Shown here: in pieces, positions 19,444-32,165 of the stretch
Numbering within the stretch: position 1 is the stretch's first letter
How the letters are laid out: each line of letters begins with the position of its first letter
NCBI RefSeq assembly: GCF_000745425.1
Contig: NZ_JQJH01000006.1
Span: forward strand, 141,755 to 205,754
Reading direction: 5' to 3'
Length of the DNA: 64,000 bases
DNA from: Beijerinckia mobilis
GTDB lineage: Bacteria; Pseudomonadota; Alphaproteobacteria; Rhizobiales; Beijerinckiaceae
Notes under the pieces: model-generated
The model's database searches: none
What the model saw: the letters and a program-made list of their open reading frames with translations, nothing else
Told to the model about the DNA's origin: nothing
Translations under genes and position numbers: made by a program

Positions 19444-20448
19444 ATGACACTACCTTCAGGGAATTTACCGCGTTTGGAACTCGACGATAAAGTTCAGGCT
19501 TCCGTTCCGGCCACTGCCGGAGGAACCCCTCTTTTCGAGGCCGGCCAGGCCTTGCGGGAGCCCCGCCTCATTGAGGAGACGGGGATTGCCGCCCGAGTCG
19601 CCGCCGTCGCTGCTCCGGTTCTCATTGATCTTGGTCTGCGCCTCGTGCGTGTGAAGATTTCCGGCCAGAACGGAACGACCGTGCAGATCATGGCCGAGCG
19701 GCCGGACGGAACGATGGATGTCGATGCCTGCGAACAGGCCAGTGAAGCGCTGTCGCCTGTTCTCGATGTCGAAGATGTCATCAAACAGGCCTATCATCTC
19801 GAAATCTCCTCTCCAGGCATCGACCGGCCGCTGGTCCGTCTATCGGATTTCGTGCGGGCGCGAGGCGAGGAAGCCAAGATCGAACTCAAGAACGGCCTTG
19901 ACGGACGCCGGCGCTTCCGCGGGCTCATCGAGGCGATCGAGGTTCCAGTTGACGAGACGGTACCGGGCAGAACCGGCAAAGGGCTTTTGCGTCTGACCCG
20001 GACCGATGCGAAACCCGAGGAAGACCCCGGCGTCCTCATCCCGCTCGCTGATCTCAATGAAGCCCGGCTGGTACTGACCGAGGCGCTCATTCGGGAATCA
20101 TTACGCGCCGCCAAGGCGGCTCAAGCCGCAAGCGGCGGGGAAGACGAAGGCGACGATGAGATGGGCGGGGATGAAACCGATGCTCCCCCTGCTCCGCCAC
20201 GGCGGGGTCCCGGCCGTTTCGCACAACATCGTGCGCCGGCGGAGGCGAAGGCGTCCCCTGCGGGCGGCAGAATCAAGCCACTCGTGCCCGCGGGCGTCCG
20301 AACGGAATTCAAGAAGAGCAAAACCGGCCAGCGCGATCTCGCCCGGCAGCCGGCTCGCGCCACGCGAGCGGACCAGAACGGTGAGAGGGGAACGAAAGCG
20401 CCAAAAGACACGTCACACGACGCATCCCGCAAGCCCGCGCCCAAATAG
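19444..20448 (+). CDS. rimP: Ribosome maturation factor RimP with long C-terminal extension
   Basis: Needed for 30S subunit assembly. The family core covers residues about 30-190 of 334: [40 protein letters not shown] and [12 protein letters not shown]. The last 140 residues are an acidic run ([16 protein letters not shown]) followed by a basic, Pro/Lys-rich tail, making the protein about twice the usual 150-200 residues. The start ATG 19444 lies just before the conserved part; the frame extends to 19363. The stop codon TAG lies in the SD region of nusA, 11 bp upstream of it. Confidence 0.93.
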   Translation: MTLPSGNLPRLELDDKVQASVPATAGGTPLFEAGQALREPRLIEETGIAARVAAVAAPVLIDLGLRLVRVKISGQNGTTVQIMAERPDGTMDVDACEQASEALSPVLDVEDVIKQAYHLEISSPGIDRPLVRLSDFVRARGEEAKIELKNGLDGRRRFRGLIEAIEVPVDETVPGRTGKGLLRLTRTDAKPEEDPGVLIPLADLNEARLVLTEALIRESLRAAKAAQAASGGEDEGDDEMGGDETDAPPAPPRRGPGRFAQHRAPAEAKASPAGGRIKPLVPAGVRTEFKKSKTGQRDLARQPARATRADQNGERGTKAPKDTSHDASRKPAPK

Positions 20449-20459
20449 GAGAAACGACA

Positions 20460-22073
20460 ATGGCTGTGAGCGCCAACAGGCTCGAGCTTCTGCAGATCGC
20501 CGACGCGGTGGCCCGCGAAAAATCGATCGACCGGCAAATCGTCCTCGCTTCCATGGAAGATGCGATCCAGAAAGCCGCGCGCTCGCGCTACGGTCAGGAG
20601 ACCGAGGTGCGCGCCGAAATCAATCCCAAGACCGGGGAAATCCGTTTTTCGCGGCTGCTGCATGTCGTGGAAGATGTCGAGAATGACGCGGTCGAGATCA
20701 CGCTCGCAGAGGCCCGCAAGCGGAACCCCGCTGCCGAAATCGGCGACTGGATCGCCGAAACCTTGCCGCCCTTCGACTTCGGCCGCATCGCCGCGCAATC
20801 GGCGAAACAGGTCATCGTCCAGAAGGTGCGCGAAGCCGAACGTGATCGCCAGTATCAGGAATACAAGGACCGCATCGGCGATATCGTCAATGGCGTGGTC
20901 AAACGGGTCGAATATGGCAATGTCATCATCGACCTTGGCCGCGGCGAAGCGACCATCCGCCGCGACGAGATGATCCCGCGTGAGGTGTTCCGGCCCGGCG
21001 ACCGCGTGCGCGCCTATGTCTATGACGTGCGCCGCGAACAGCGTGGACCGCAGATCTTTCTCTCGCGCACCCATCCACAATTCATGGCCAAATTGTTCCG
21101 CCAGGAAGTGCCGGAAATCTATGACGGCGTGATCGAGGTCAAGGCGGTCGCGCGTGATCCCGGTTCTCGCGCCAAAATCGCGGTGATCTCGCGCGATGCG
21201 TCGATTGATCCGGTCGGCGCCTGCGTCGGCATGCGCGGCTCGCGCGTGCAGGCCGTCGTCAATGAATTACAGGGCGAGAAGATCGATATCATTCCCTGGT
21301 CTCCCGATGCCGCGACCTTCATCGTCAACGCCTTGCAACCGGCGGAAGTGGTCAAGGTCGTGCTCGATGAGGATTCCTCGCGTATTGAAGTTGTCGTGCC
21401 GGATGACCAATTATCATTGGCGATTGGACGCCGCGGCCAGAATGTCCGCCTCGCATCCCAATTGACCGGCTGGGACATCGACATCCTGACCGAGGCAGAG
21501 GAATCTTCACGCCGCCAGAAGGAATTCACCGAGCGCACGGCGATGTTCATGAGCGCGCTCGATGTCGACGAGGTGGTCGGCCAATTGCTTGCCTCGGAAG
21601 GGTTCCGTTCCGTCGAGGAATTGGCTTTTGTCGAGCCGAGCGAACTCGCCATGATCGAAGGGTTCGACGAAGAGACGGCGATCGAGATTCAGGCACGCGC
21701 CAACGCCTATCTCGCCCGCATCGAGGCCGAACATGAAGCGCGTCGGCGTGAACTCGGCGTCTCGGACGAACTCCTCGACATTGATGGCGTGACCAACGCC
21801 ATGCTGGTGAAATTCGGTGAAAATGACGTGAAGACCGTCGAGGATCTCGCCGGATGCGCCACCGACGATCTCGTCGGCTGGACCGAACGCAAGGATGGCG
21901 AAACGACGCGCCATCAGGGCTTCCTCGATGGATTCGAACTCTCGCGCGAGGAAGCCGAAAACCTTATCATGCGCGCGCGTGTAAAGGCCGGGTGGATCGA
22001 CGCCATGCCCAAGACCGACGAGCAGGACGAGGGTGATAGCGTCGCCGAAACGCACGAACAGAGCCTGCATTAG
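20460..22073 (+). CDS. nusA: Transcription termination/antitermination factor NusA
   Basis: Binds RNA polymerase and nascent RNA, controlling pausing, termination and rrn antitermination. The 537-residue protein has the NusA N-domain (residues 1-125), the S1 domain (GDIVNGVVKRVEYGNVIIDL at about 140), KH1 and KH2 (VGACVGMRGSRVQAVVNEL, LAIGRRGQNVRLASQLTGWD) and a C-terminal helix-hairpin-helix repeat region ending in an acidic tail (MPKTDEQDEGDS). AGGAG lies 8 nt before the ATG. It follows rimP by 11 bp, so the two are one operon. Confidence 0.98.
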   Translation: MAVSANRLELLQIADAVAREKSIDRQIVLASMEDAIQKAARSRYGQETEVRAEINPKTGEIRFSRLLHVVEDVENDAVEITLAEARKRNPAAEIGDWIAETLPPFDFGRIAAQSAKQVIVQKVREAERDRQYQEYKDRIGDIVNGVVKRVEYGNVIIDLGRGEATIRRDEMIPREVFRPGDRVRAYVYDVRREQRGPQIFLSRTHPQFMAKLFRQEVPEIYDGVIEVKAVARDPGSRAKIAVISRDASIDPVGACVGMRGSRVQAVVNELQGEKIDIIPWSPDAATFIVNALQPAEVVKVVLDEDSSRIEVVVPDDQLSLAIGRRGQNVRLASQLTGWDIDILTEAEESSRRQKEFTERTAMFMSALDVDEVVGQLLASEGFRSVEELAFVEPSELAMIEGFDEETAIEIQARANAYLARIEAEHEARRRELGVSDELLDIDGVTNAMLVKFGENDVKTVEDLAGCATDDLVGWTERKDGETTRHQGFLDGFELSREEAENLIMRARVKAGWIDAMPKTDEQDEGDSVAETHEQSLH

Positions 22074-22082
22074 AACATTTTT

Positions 22083-22172
22083 CGATAATGCTGAATCGCT
22101 TGGCGGTTCCATTACCCTGAAAATGCTTTAATTTTTTGAGCTCAGCGTTTCTGGGTCATTCAGAAACGCTCT
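22083..22172. repeat. Dispersed repeat family B copy
   Basis: The unit reads GAATCGCTTGGCGGTTCCA, then GAAAATGC, a T-rich linker (ATTTTTTGAG), and a hairpin AGCGTTTCTG / CAGAAACGCT at 22144-22170. The reverse complement of 56661-56760 and the plus strand of 45408-45502 share the same order of parts. Confidence 0.75.
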
Positions 22173-22568
22173 AAGCAAACATTCCAAAGTTTGCTTAGAC
22201 TTGAAATTGAGCAATTGATTTTGCCTTGAAACGGCAAAATTGATCGTGGTTTTCGCCACGCAAGTCGCTTTAGGACATTGCTCGATTCTTGCTCTACAGA
22301 GGACCTGACGGAATTTTCCCGTGGTACTGACTGGAGTATCAAACCGAAAAGCGACTACCACTTTTCGGAGGAATTTGATGCTTTTTCGAAAAGAGAAAGC
22401 GTCGGACAGGATTTTATTTGAAAGTCCGATGCTCTAGAGCATGAGGCAAACTTTTGTCTCTGCTCCGAATATTTCAGAATACCAAATCTCGACAAGCGTA
22501 GCTCCCTGAGGAGGACGCCGGGATTCGGCATCCGCGGCTGGAGGACGGCGGCTTCCCGCCGGACCGCT

Positions 22569-22711
22569 CTGATCCCGACAGCCAGGGATTAGGAAGACTT
22601 GGTATAATATACCCGAATGCCGCCGGGATTGCGGATTCCGTTCTCGCAAATCATTTCCTTCCAATGATTTGCGAGAATGTACCAGATTATCCTTCGGGAT
22701 GGTGGTATATT
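22569..22711. repeat. Dispersed repeat family A, long copy
   Basis: Parts in order: CTGATCCCGACAGCCAGGGAT, GACTTGGTATAATATACCCG, a hairpin built on TCTCGCAAATCATT / AATGATTTGCGAGA, then TTATCCTTCGGGATGGTGG and TATATTG. It matches the reverse complement of 55033-55168 part by part. Confidence 0.8.
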
Positions 22712-22934
22712 GAACTTTTCGTGCGGCTGAATCGCCAAGCGATGCGCCGCGGATGGAATGGGGTTTCAGGCGAGCCGTCAAGGTTTGCCTGGCCTTGCAA
22801 TAAGGCAGCCGTACCTTTGCTTCAGTAAAGGTACGCGTGGCTTACGCCACACAAGGTTGCCCCACTATCGTTCACCACTTTCGTTCGGATGCTTCCGATG
22901 AATTGAAGACAGACTTGAAAAGCAGGAGAAATCC

Positions 22935-23699
22935 TTGGGGAAAGTTTTGCACGCCGATACGGCGGACGGACCAGAGCGCACCTGTATCGTGACCCGAACC
23001 AAGGGCACACCCGAAGCCATGATCCGCTTCGTTGTCGGGCCGCAGGCTGAGGTCGTGCCGGATCTCCGCTACAAGCTTCCGGGTCGCGGCGTCTATGTCA
23101 CGGCGTCCGCCCGGGCCGTCGCCGAAGCCGTTCGCAAACAGGCTTTCGCCCGAGGTTTCAAGGCACAGGTCAAGACTTCTCCGGCTCTCAGCGAGGAAAT
23201 CGCCCTGCTCCTGGAACGCGACTGCCTCCAGGCTTTATCGCTCGCCAACAAGGCCGGTCTCGTCACCTGCGGATTCAGCAAGGTCGAAGCCCTGCTGCAA
23301 AATGGAACAGCCGCCATGCTCGTCCATGCGGTGGACGGTGGCGAAGATGGAATTCGCAAACTCGGCCAAGTCATGCGCCGGCAAATGAATGCCGCGCAAG
23401 CCACAAAGCCAATTCCACAAATCAAACTCTTCACATCCCAGCAATTGGATTTGGCATTAGGGCGGTCAAATGTGATACATGCTGCGCTGGTGAAAGGTCC
23501 GGCGAGCGAAGCTTTTCTCAAACGCTGCCAAAAATGGGAAAACTATCGCCTGGACCATAGCGCCGCAGTCTCCCTGGAGGGAAGGCCGCCGCCGGAGCGG
23601 AAAATCTTCGAAAACCGATTGGAAACAGGCATTTTGACAGACAAAACCTTGAACGACACAGTCTCGCAGGAAGGAATCGAGCCGAACCAGGAAACGTGA
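22935..23699 (+). CDS. YlxR-L7Ae fused RNA-binding protein
   Basis: A 254-residue protein joining a YlxR (DUF448) domain (residues about 12-90, RTCIVTRTKGTPEAMIRFVV, KLPGRGVYV) to an L7Ae/YlxQ-like domain (about 95-185, ALSLANKAGLVTCGFSKVEA). The fusion is usual in alphaproteobacteria. The family binds RNA and is thought to act on transcription or ribosome assembly (in other bacteria, RNase P). The start is TTG 22935 with AGGAGAA 4 nt upstream. The C-terminal 60 residues are not conserved in type. It lies 168 bp before infB. Confidence 0.93.
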   Translation: MGKVLHADTADGPERTCIVTRTKGTPEAMIRFVVGPQAEVVPDLRYKLPGRGVYVTASARAVAEAVRKQAFARGFKAQVKTSPALSEEIALLLERDCLQALSLANKAGLVTCGFSKVEALLQNGTAAMLVHAVDGGEDGIRKLGQVMRRQMNAAQATKPIPQIKLFTSQQLDLALGRSNVIHAALVKGPASEAFLKRCQKWENYRLDHSAAVSLEGRPPPERKIFENRLETGILTDKTLNDTVSQEGIEPNQET

Positions 23700-23867
23700 A
23701 CGATTTTTCCGAACTGGACTTCAAGGTAAGGTCGGCGAATTCCCCGGCGTCGAAACATCCCGCATTCCCTATGAAGAGGTCATGAGCGGGTTTCGGTGCG
23801 AGAGACGGACAGATGAATTTTCCGGCGGTATGAAATTGAATGGGCGCGGCCCCGGGACGCAAGACGA

Positions 23868-27191
<3,324 letters not shown>

Positions 27192-27197
27192 GACAAT

Positions 27198-27226
27198 CGG
27201 GACGGAGGGACCTTCCATCCGTCCCG
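27198..27226 (+). terminator. GC-rich hairpin directly after infB
   Basis: A perfect 9-bp stem CGGGACGGA / TCCGTCCCG with an 11-nt loop, 7 nt after the infB stop. No T-run follows, so it may act as an RNA-processing or 3'-protecting element rather than a complete terminator. Confidence 0.45.
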
Positions 27227-27969
27227 CCCTTGCGGTCGCGCCATCGGTCGCGCCGGTGCGTAACCTATCCGAATCGAGAATCCGGGATTAACCACATCTT
27301 AAGGAAAGATCCCCGACACTCCCGATAATGGAAGCAGGATGAACCGGGCGGCAGACGGAATTGCTTGCCTGTCCGCGAACGGATTCACTCAAGAAACCAG
27401 AGTATTTTCAAAGAGTTTGAACCGCTTAGCGATTCTCTTCCAATCGAAAATACCTGGAATTTTGGCGAAAGAAGCAGGACAGTTCGAGACGCGATTGAAT
27501 CTTTGCGCCTTCACTGGACTTCAAATCCGGAGAATTGTATTGCCGGAGCGGTCCACGACACACGGCATTGCTAGGCGCCCGGCAAGCAAGGCGGAATGAT
27601 CAGGATGCAAAGGGCTCGCGAAGACTCTTTGCGAGACACATCCGATCAGCCTTGAATGTCCTTTCCCGTTTTTCCCGGGAGCAAAGGCGCATCATTGCAT
27701 CCCGTGCCGCGGCGCTTATCCCACGCGGGGCCTTCCCCGCGTGGCCGCTACGACGGCTCTGACCAGCGTCAGTTGCCGGTTTCACTGATCCGTTTCGGAT
27801 CGATTGAAGGAGCCTGTTTCGGTTCGAAGAAGTGGTAGAAGCATTTTCTTAACAAAGCTTTTCGTTCTTCGGATCAAGTCAGACCCAATTTCGTTCACCT
27901 GAAAGATGATCTTCTCCGAGCCGGCGCCGGTTACACCGCGCTTTCGGAGACGACACGGGAGTTTCTTCC
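27227..27969. other. Non-coding gap between infB and rbfA
   Basis: About 740 bp without a believable gene. A decayed family B-like unit is seen at 27399-27461 (AGAGTATTTTCAAAGAGTTT, AACCGCTTAGCGATTC, CGAAAATACC). In close relatives infB and rbfA are near neighbours, so this gap is another sign of operon expansion. Confidence 0.55.
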
Positions 27970-28395
27970 ATGTCCAGAGCCCATCATCAGCACGGCAGCG
28001 CCCCATCGCAACGCATGTTGCGCGTCGCCGAACTGATCCGTCACACTCTTTCCGATCTTCTGAGCCGCTCCGTGGTCAACGACCCCGTGCTCGAAGGCCA
28101 TGTCATCACCGTCCCTGACGTCCGTATGAGTCCGGATCTGAAACTCGCCACGGCTTTCGTGATGCCGCTCGGCGGCAAGGACATCAATAGCGTCATCGCC
28201 GCGCTCGACCGGCACAAGAAATTTCTGCGCGGAGAAATCGCGCAGCGGATTCATCTGCGCTATGCGCCGGATATCCGCTTCAAAGCCGATGAAAGCTTCG
28301 ATTACGGCGACAAGATCGATGCGCTGCTCGCCTCCCCGAACGTACGACGCGATCTCGACGCGACCGAAGGCGAGGCGCACAATACGCCCAACTAA
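27970..28395 (+). CDS. rbfA: Ribosome-binding factor A
   Basis: A 30S maturation and cold-adaptation factor with a KH-like fold. The 141-residue protein has RMLRVAELIRHTLSDLLSR (about 15-33), the conserved VRMSPDLKLATAFVMPLGG and FLRGEIAQRIHLRYAPDIRF. ATG 27970 has no strong SD (ACGGGAGTTTCTTCC upstream gives GGGAG about 9 nt away, acceptable). It lies between infB and truB, as is general in bacteria. Confidence 0.96.
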   Translation: MSRAHHQHGSAPSQRMLRVAELIRHTLSDLLSRSVVNDPVLEGHVITVPDVRMSPDLKLATAFVMPLGGKDINSVIAALDRHKKFLRGEIAQRIHLRYAPDIRFKADESFDYGDKIDALLASPNVRRDLDATEGEAHNTPN

Positions 28396-28458
28396 GACCA
28401 AGTTTCGGCGGCTGCGGGGCGGTGCCTTTGCAACCATCGACACACGGCAGTTTTCAAC

Positions 28459-28519
28459 GAGCCGTTCGGACATGTCCGAACGGCTCTAATGCACCAGAGC
28501 GCAAAACCGATTGCGCTCT
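28459..28519. repeat. 28-bp perfect palindrome plus second hairpin
   Basis: GAGCCGTTCGGACA is followed directly by its exact reverse complement (28459-28486). Nine bases later AGAGCGCAA / TTGCGCTCT forms a second stem (28496-28519). It lies 60 bp after rbfA and resembles the terminal hairpin of family B. No T-run follows. Confidence 0.65.
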
Positions 28520-28652
28520 GCGGATGGATTGACGCCATTCCAGAAGAGACAGCGTCAGAGTTTCCCTGTCAGGATCGCCGCTTTCGCGGCACCGCTGCAA
28601 CAGCGCCATCGGCTGGTTCCAGCACGCAACAGCAAGGTTGAATTCAAAGACG

Positions 28653-29555
28653 ATGAATGCTCCCCGTTCCAAACGCGTCGAGGTCAATGGTTGGGTCATC
28701 CTCGACAAGCCCATCGGAATGACTTCAACCCATGCCGTCGCGCGGCTGAAACATATTTTCAACGGCAAGAAAGCCGGGCACGCCGGTACGCTCGACCCGC
28801 TCGCCTCAGGCATCCTGCCCGTCGCCTTCGGCGAGGCGACCAAGACAGTGCCCTATGTCCAGGACGGGGAAAAAGCCTATCGTTTCACCATCGGTTTCGG
28901 CATCGAGACCGATACGGATGATTCCGATGGCCGCGTCACGCAGCAATCGGAACTCCGGCCGCAGCCAAGCGAAGTCGCGGCCTTGCTGCCGCGCTTCATT
29001 GGCACGATCGAACAGACGCCGCCAGCCTATTCGGCCATCAAGATCAATGGTGAGCGCGCCTATGATCTTGCCCGTGACGGCGAAACACCGGATCTCGCGC
29101 CACGCCCCGTCACCATCCATGCCCTCGACCTCGTCAGCATGGATGGCGATTCAGCCGTGCTGGAAGCGCGCTGCGGCAAGGGCACCTATGTCCGCGCCAT
29201 TGCCCGCGATCTCGGGCGCCTGCTCGGCTGCTACGGCCATGTCACCGCATTGCGGCGCACGCGCGTCGGTCCCTTCCTCGAATCCGATGCGATCGGGCTG
29301 ACGCCCTTGCTTGAAGGCGCTGCGGAGCGTTATGGCCTGCTTCCCATTGAGGCCGGCCTCGCGGAATTGCCGAGACTTGCCGTGGACCGAAATGCGGCGG
29401 CGAAGGTACGGCGCGGCCAGTCCATTCTGCTGCGCGGCCATGATATCCCCCATGAAGGGTCCGTCTATCTGGTCTGCAGCAATGTGATCGTCGCGGTCGG
29501 AACCATCGAACAGGGGGAATTCGTCCCCCACCGCGTCTTCAACCTGCCCATTTGA
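28653..29555 (+). CDS. truB: tRNA pseudouridine(55) synthase
   Basis: Makes the pseudouridine of the T-loop in all tRNAs. The 300-residue protein shows GWVILDKPIGMTSTHAV, the catalytic-Asp segment GHAGTLDPLASGILP, YSAIKINGERAYDLAR and the RCGKGTYVRAIARDLG motif, then a C-terminal PUA-like domain. The ATG at 28653 is taken; an in-frame TTG at 28638 would add five residues. In rhizobia rpsO and pnp usually follow truB; here a tRNA gene and an inserted island follow instead. Confidence 0.96.
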   Translation: MNAPRSKRVEVNGWVILDKPIGMTSTHAVARLKHIFNGKKAGHAGTLDPLASGILPVAFGEATKTVPYVQDGEKAYRFTIGFGIETDTDDSDGRVTQQSELRPQPSEVAALLPRFIGTIEQTPPAYSAIKINGERAYDLARDGETPDLAPRPVTIHALDLVSMDGDSAVLEARCGKGTYVRAIARDLGRLLGCYGHVTALRRTRVGPFLESDAIGLTPLLEGAAERYGLLPIEAGLAELPRLAVDRNAAAKVRRGQSILLRGHDIPHEGSVYLVCSNVIVAVGTIEQGEFVPHRVFNLPI

Positions 29556-29623
29556 TTTTGGAAGCGCGCGGAAACCCTGCACACTTTAACCAAGAATCTT
29601 CAAAAAACGGCATCAGTTCCCGC

Positions 29624-29651
29624 TTGCGCTTCGTCTCCGGCTGGTTATAGT
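29624..29651 (+). promoter_or_regulatory. Possible promoter of tRNA-Ser
   Basis: TTGCGC at 29624 and TATAGT at 29646 with a 16-bp spacer, in line with alphaproteobacterial housekeeping promoters. The tRNA begins 170 bp downstream, which is far, so the assignment is tentative. Confidence 0.3.
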
Positions 29652-29809
29652 GCGCGCCATTCGCGATTTGCCGCCGGGCAGGATTGTTCAAAAAATCCGA
29701 GCCAAGCGCGGCTTTTCAGCATCGAATGAACAATTTGATGCGCTTCAGAGACTGAAAATTTTGCGTCGGCAGGTACACCGCCTGAAGCAAAATTTCAGGG
29801 TTCCTCAGA

Positions 29810-31501
29810 TCAGCGAAATCCGGAGGGGTGGCCGAGTGGTTGAAGGCGCACGCCTGGAAAGTGTGTATACGGGAAACCGTATCGCGGGTTCGAATCCCGC
29901 TCCCTCCGCCACTTCAGTCCCTGAGTGGGCACTGAATTTACGCTATTTTTCCCGGTCAGCACCTGTAGCAGCCGGGACTTCGATCCCATGATCCGAACCT
30001 CGCCATCCGCGACCTCAACGCGCTGGGCGAGCGCGCGAAGATGGTCACGGCGGTAGCCGCCGCCTTCAAGCCGGATATGTTGGCGCGCGGCGCGGGCGAA
30101 CTTGCTCAACATCTGGGGTGTGACCGCCTGGCCCCCTGAGTTCTGAAGCATGGCCTGGGCGCGCTCGGCGTCGGCCTTCGCCTGATCGCGGATGGCCTTG
30201 AGGCCGTCGATGCGGTCCTTGAGCGCCGGGTCGTTCAAGTCGGCAACGCCCGCCTCGATGGCGTCGTAGAGGCGCTTGAGGCGCGCTTCGGATTCCGCCG
30301 CACGCCGGTTCAGTTCGCCAATGTGCTCATGCTGGCGCTCGGATCGCTCCTGCCGCCGGTCGAGCACGGTGGAGAGGATCGTTTCCAGCCTTTCGGGCTG
30401 GAGGAGACGGTCTTCGAGATGCCTGGCGACGAGATTGTCCAGCTTCTCCATCGGCACCGCCATGCCTTCGCAGCCGGTCGGTCCCTGCCGGGCTTTGGTC
30501 GAGCAGGCATAGTAACGATATCGCCCGCCTTTGCCTGTACGGATGGTCATGGCGCCGCCGCACTTCGCGCAGTGAATTAGGCCGGTGAGCATCGTTGGAC
30601 CGCTGATGACGGCGGATGGCGTCACCGTGGGGTGCCGGGCCTTGAGCAGCGCCTGCACCGCGTCGAAGGTCTTGTGGTCGATGATCGGCGGGACCGGCAC
30701 GACCACGATCTCGCTGACCGGCTTCAATTCCTTGGACTTCGACCGCTTGTTGAACTCATGCTCGCCCATGTAAGTGCGGCGGGTGAGGATGCGGTGGACC
30801 TGGCCGATTCCCCAACGGCCGCCGTCGCGGGTGAAGATGCGGTTGCGGTTGAGATAGCTGACGATGTTCTTCACGCCCATCTGGCCCTTGGCGCCGTCGC
30901 CGTGGAGCGCTAGCCGGTAAATCAGTCGCACCGTCTCGGCATGGAGCGGATCGATCTCCAGCTTCTTCTTGACCTTCGCGCCGCGTTGCTCGGCCGCGAC
31001 GACACGGTAGCCGATGGGCGGCAGCGAACCATTCCAAAAACCCTGCCGGGCGTTTTCCTTCAAGGCGCGGATGACGTGCTTGGCGTTTTCCTTCGACTGG
31101 TATTCGTCGAACAGCGCCATGATCTGGCGCATCATCTGATGCACCGGATCGTCGCCGATCTCCTGGGTGATCGATAGCAGCTTGATGCCGTTCTTCGCCA
31201 ACTTACGGACGTAGAACTCCATATCGAAGGCGTCGCGGAAGAAGCGCGAGAAGCTATGGACCACGACGACATCGAAGGGCGCGGGCTTCGACGTGCCCGC
31301 CTCGATCATGCGCTGGAACTCGGGCCGGCGGTCGTTGGTCGCCGACGCGCCCGGCTCCACATAGGTCTCGACGAGCTGGTAGCCGCGTGAAGCGCAATAG
31401 GCTTCACCCTGGCGCCTCTGATCGGGGATGGAGACATCATGCTCGGCCTGTCGCGCCGTCGAGACGCGCAGATAGAGGGCGGCGCGCAGCGGCACGGTCA
31501 T
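29810..31501 (-). CDS. Large serine recombinase (site-specific integrase)
   Basis: A 563-residue integrase of the resolvase/invertase superfamily. The catalytic domain shows [12 protein letters not shown] (nucleophile Ser in RVST), [20 protein letters not shown] and [20 protein letters not shown]. Then come the Recombinase domain ([31 protein letters not shown]), a zinc ribbon ([25 protein letters not shown]) and a coiled coil ([20 protein letters not shown]). The last 35 or so residues ([19 protein letters not shown] and on) are the antisense reading of the tRNA-Ser gene, so the native C-terminus was probably swapped by integration. A 74-codon gene lies 21 bp upstream. Confidence 0.95.
   Translation of the reverse strand: MTVPLRAALYLRVSTARQAEHDVSIPDQRRQGEAYCASRGYQLVETYVEPGASATNDRRPEFQRMIEAGTSKPAPFDVVVVHSFSRFFRDAFDMEFYVRKLAKNGIKLLSITQEIGDDPVHQMMRQIMALFDEYQSKENAKHVIRALKENARQGFWNGSLPPIGYRVVAAEQRGAKVKKKLEIDPLHAETVRLIYRLALHGDGAKGQMGVKNIVSYLNRNRIFTRDGGRWGIGQVHRILTRRTYMGEHEFNKRSKSKELKPVSEIVVVPVPPIIDHKTFDAVQALLKARHPTVTPSAVISGPTMLTGLIHCAKCGGAMTIRTGKGGRYRYYACSTKARQGPTGCEGMAVPMEKLDNLVARHLEDRLLQPERLETILSTVLDRRQERSERQHEHIGELNRRAAESEARLKRLYDAIEAGVADLNDPALKDRIDGLKAIRDQAKADAERAQAMLQNSGGQAVTPQMLSKFARAARQHIRLEGGGYRRDHLRALAQRVEVADGEVRIMGSKSRLLQVLTGKNSVNSVPTQGLKWRRERDSNPRYGFPYTHFPGVRLQPLGHPSGFR
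29822..29911 (+). tRNA. tRNA-Ser(GGA)
   Basis: A class II tRNA with a long variable arm. The acceptor stem GGAGGGG pairs with TCCCTCC (one G-U); the anticodon loop CTGGAAA carries GGA; the variable arm has the stem ACGG / CCGT; the T-arm GCGGGTTCGAATCCCGC is intact; discriminator G and encoded CCA end at 29911. It reads UCC/UCU codons. The gene is complete and serves as the integration site of the following island, whose recombinase gene overlaps it antisense. Confidence 0.97.
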
Positions 31502-31522
31502 GGCAGATGCCTCCTCGTCAGT

Positions 31523-31747
31523 TCATGGGGCCGTCCCGAACAACTCGTCGAACAGGTCAGCGAACCATCGCTCGAAGACGTCCACCTCGGCCTCCGTGAC
31601 GGGCACCAAATCCGGCCAGTCGTCGGTGACGGTCCAGGTCGAGAGGTCGTGCTTCGGCGGCCGGCCAGGGAGCGGCCAAGGGTAGCCGAGCAGTGCTTCA
31701 AGCTGCTGGGAAATGACCGGCGCAGGGACACGCGACGAACGGGGCAT
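31523..31747 (-). CDS. Small acidic protein ahead of the recombinase
   Basis: A 74-residue frame, co-directional and 21 bp upstream of the recombinase. The sequence is Pro/Trp-rich at first (SQQLEALLGYPWPLPGRPPK) and acidic after (TEAEVDVFERWFADLFDELF). No known domain is recognised. The tight spacing suggests co-transcription with the recombinase, perhaps as an accessory or directionality factor; this is inference. A longer overlapping frame in another phase (31498-31893) is considered a shadow. Confidence 0.6.
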   Translation of the reverse strand: MPRSSRVPAPVISQQLEALLGYPWPLPGRPPKHDLSTWTVTDDWPDLVPVTEAEVDVFERWFADLFDELFGTAP

Positions 31748-32165
31748 CCCGATAGTATCGCGCGGGTGCCAGATGGACAGAATAGCCCATGTTTTCGCTG
31801 CGCCGCGCCAGAATTGACCGCGACAAAGTTTGCGCGCCGAGACATGGCCAGGGAGGTGGCAACGCGTTGGAGATACTCGGAGATAAAGTACACATTGTTC
31901 CTATCTCATTGATTGTACATCCATAACTTCTCCTTGCCGGCCTTCACCAACATTGTGCAAAAACGCCAAACATTGAGAAAGCGCCTCGTAACGTGTTGAA
32001 AAGCCTGGACTGTTCCGAACCGCAATGTGCCGCCTTTTATCTGGCCATCATCCTCTTAGAGTTCATCCCGCCAACTCGAAGGGCGCTGGTCATCCAGAAA
32101 ATGAGCCACTTGGCGTGATTTGCTGATTTTCTGTCCGGCAACGACAAGACACATTTGCCGCTAAC
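31748..32165. other. Gap between recombinase module and R-M genes
   Basis: About 420 bp with no believable gene. Composition falls from GC-rich to AT-rich across it, marking the border between two island parts of different origin. Confidence 0.45.

Larger units (their letters stand above)
22074..22934. other. 860-bp non-coding gap inside the nusA-ylxR-infB operon
   Basis: In most proteobacteria nusA and ylxR are adjacent or overlap. Here 861 bp intervene with no credible gene: the 115-codon minus frame over 22434-22781 is mostly translated repeat. A family B copy begins 10 bp after nusA, a second hairpin (AAGCAAAC / GTTTGCTT) lies at 22173-22196, and a family A copy occupies 22569-22711. The insertions may have introduced promoters or processing sites. 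Confidence 0.7.

Noticed and set aside
20121..21080. 319-codon minus-strand frame over rimP/nusA
   Set aside because: Overlaps two certain genes and shows no family features.
22434..22781. 115-codon minus frame between nusA and ylxR
   Set aside because: Its recognisable part (YQVFLIPGCRDQ) is translated family A repeat, also seen in the frame at 9331-9666.
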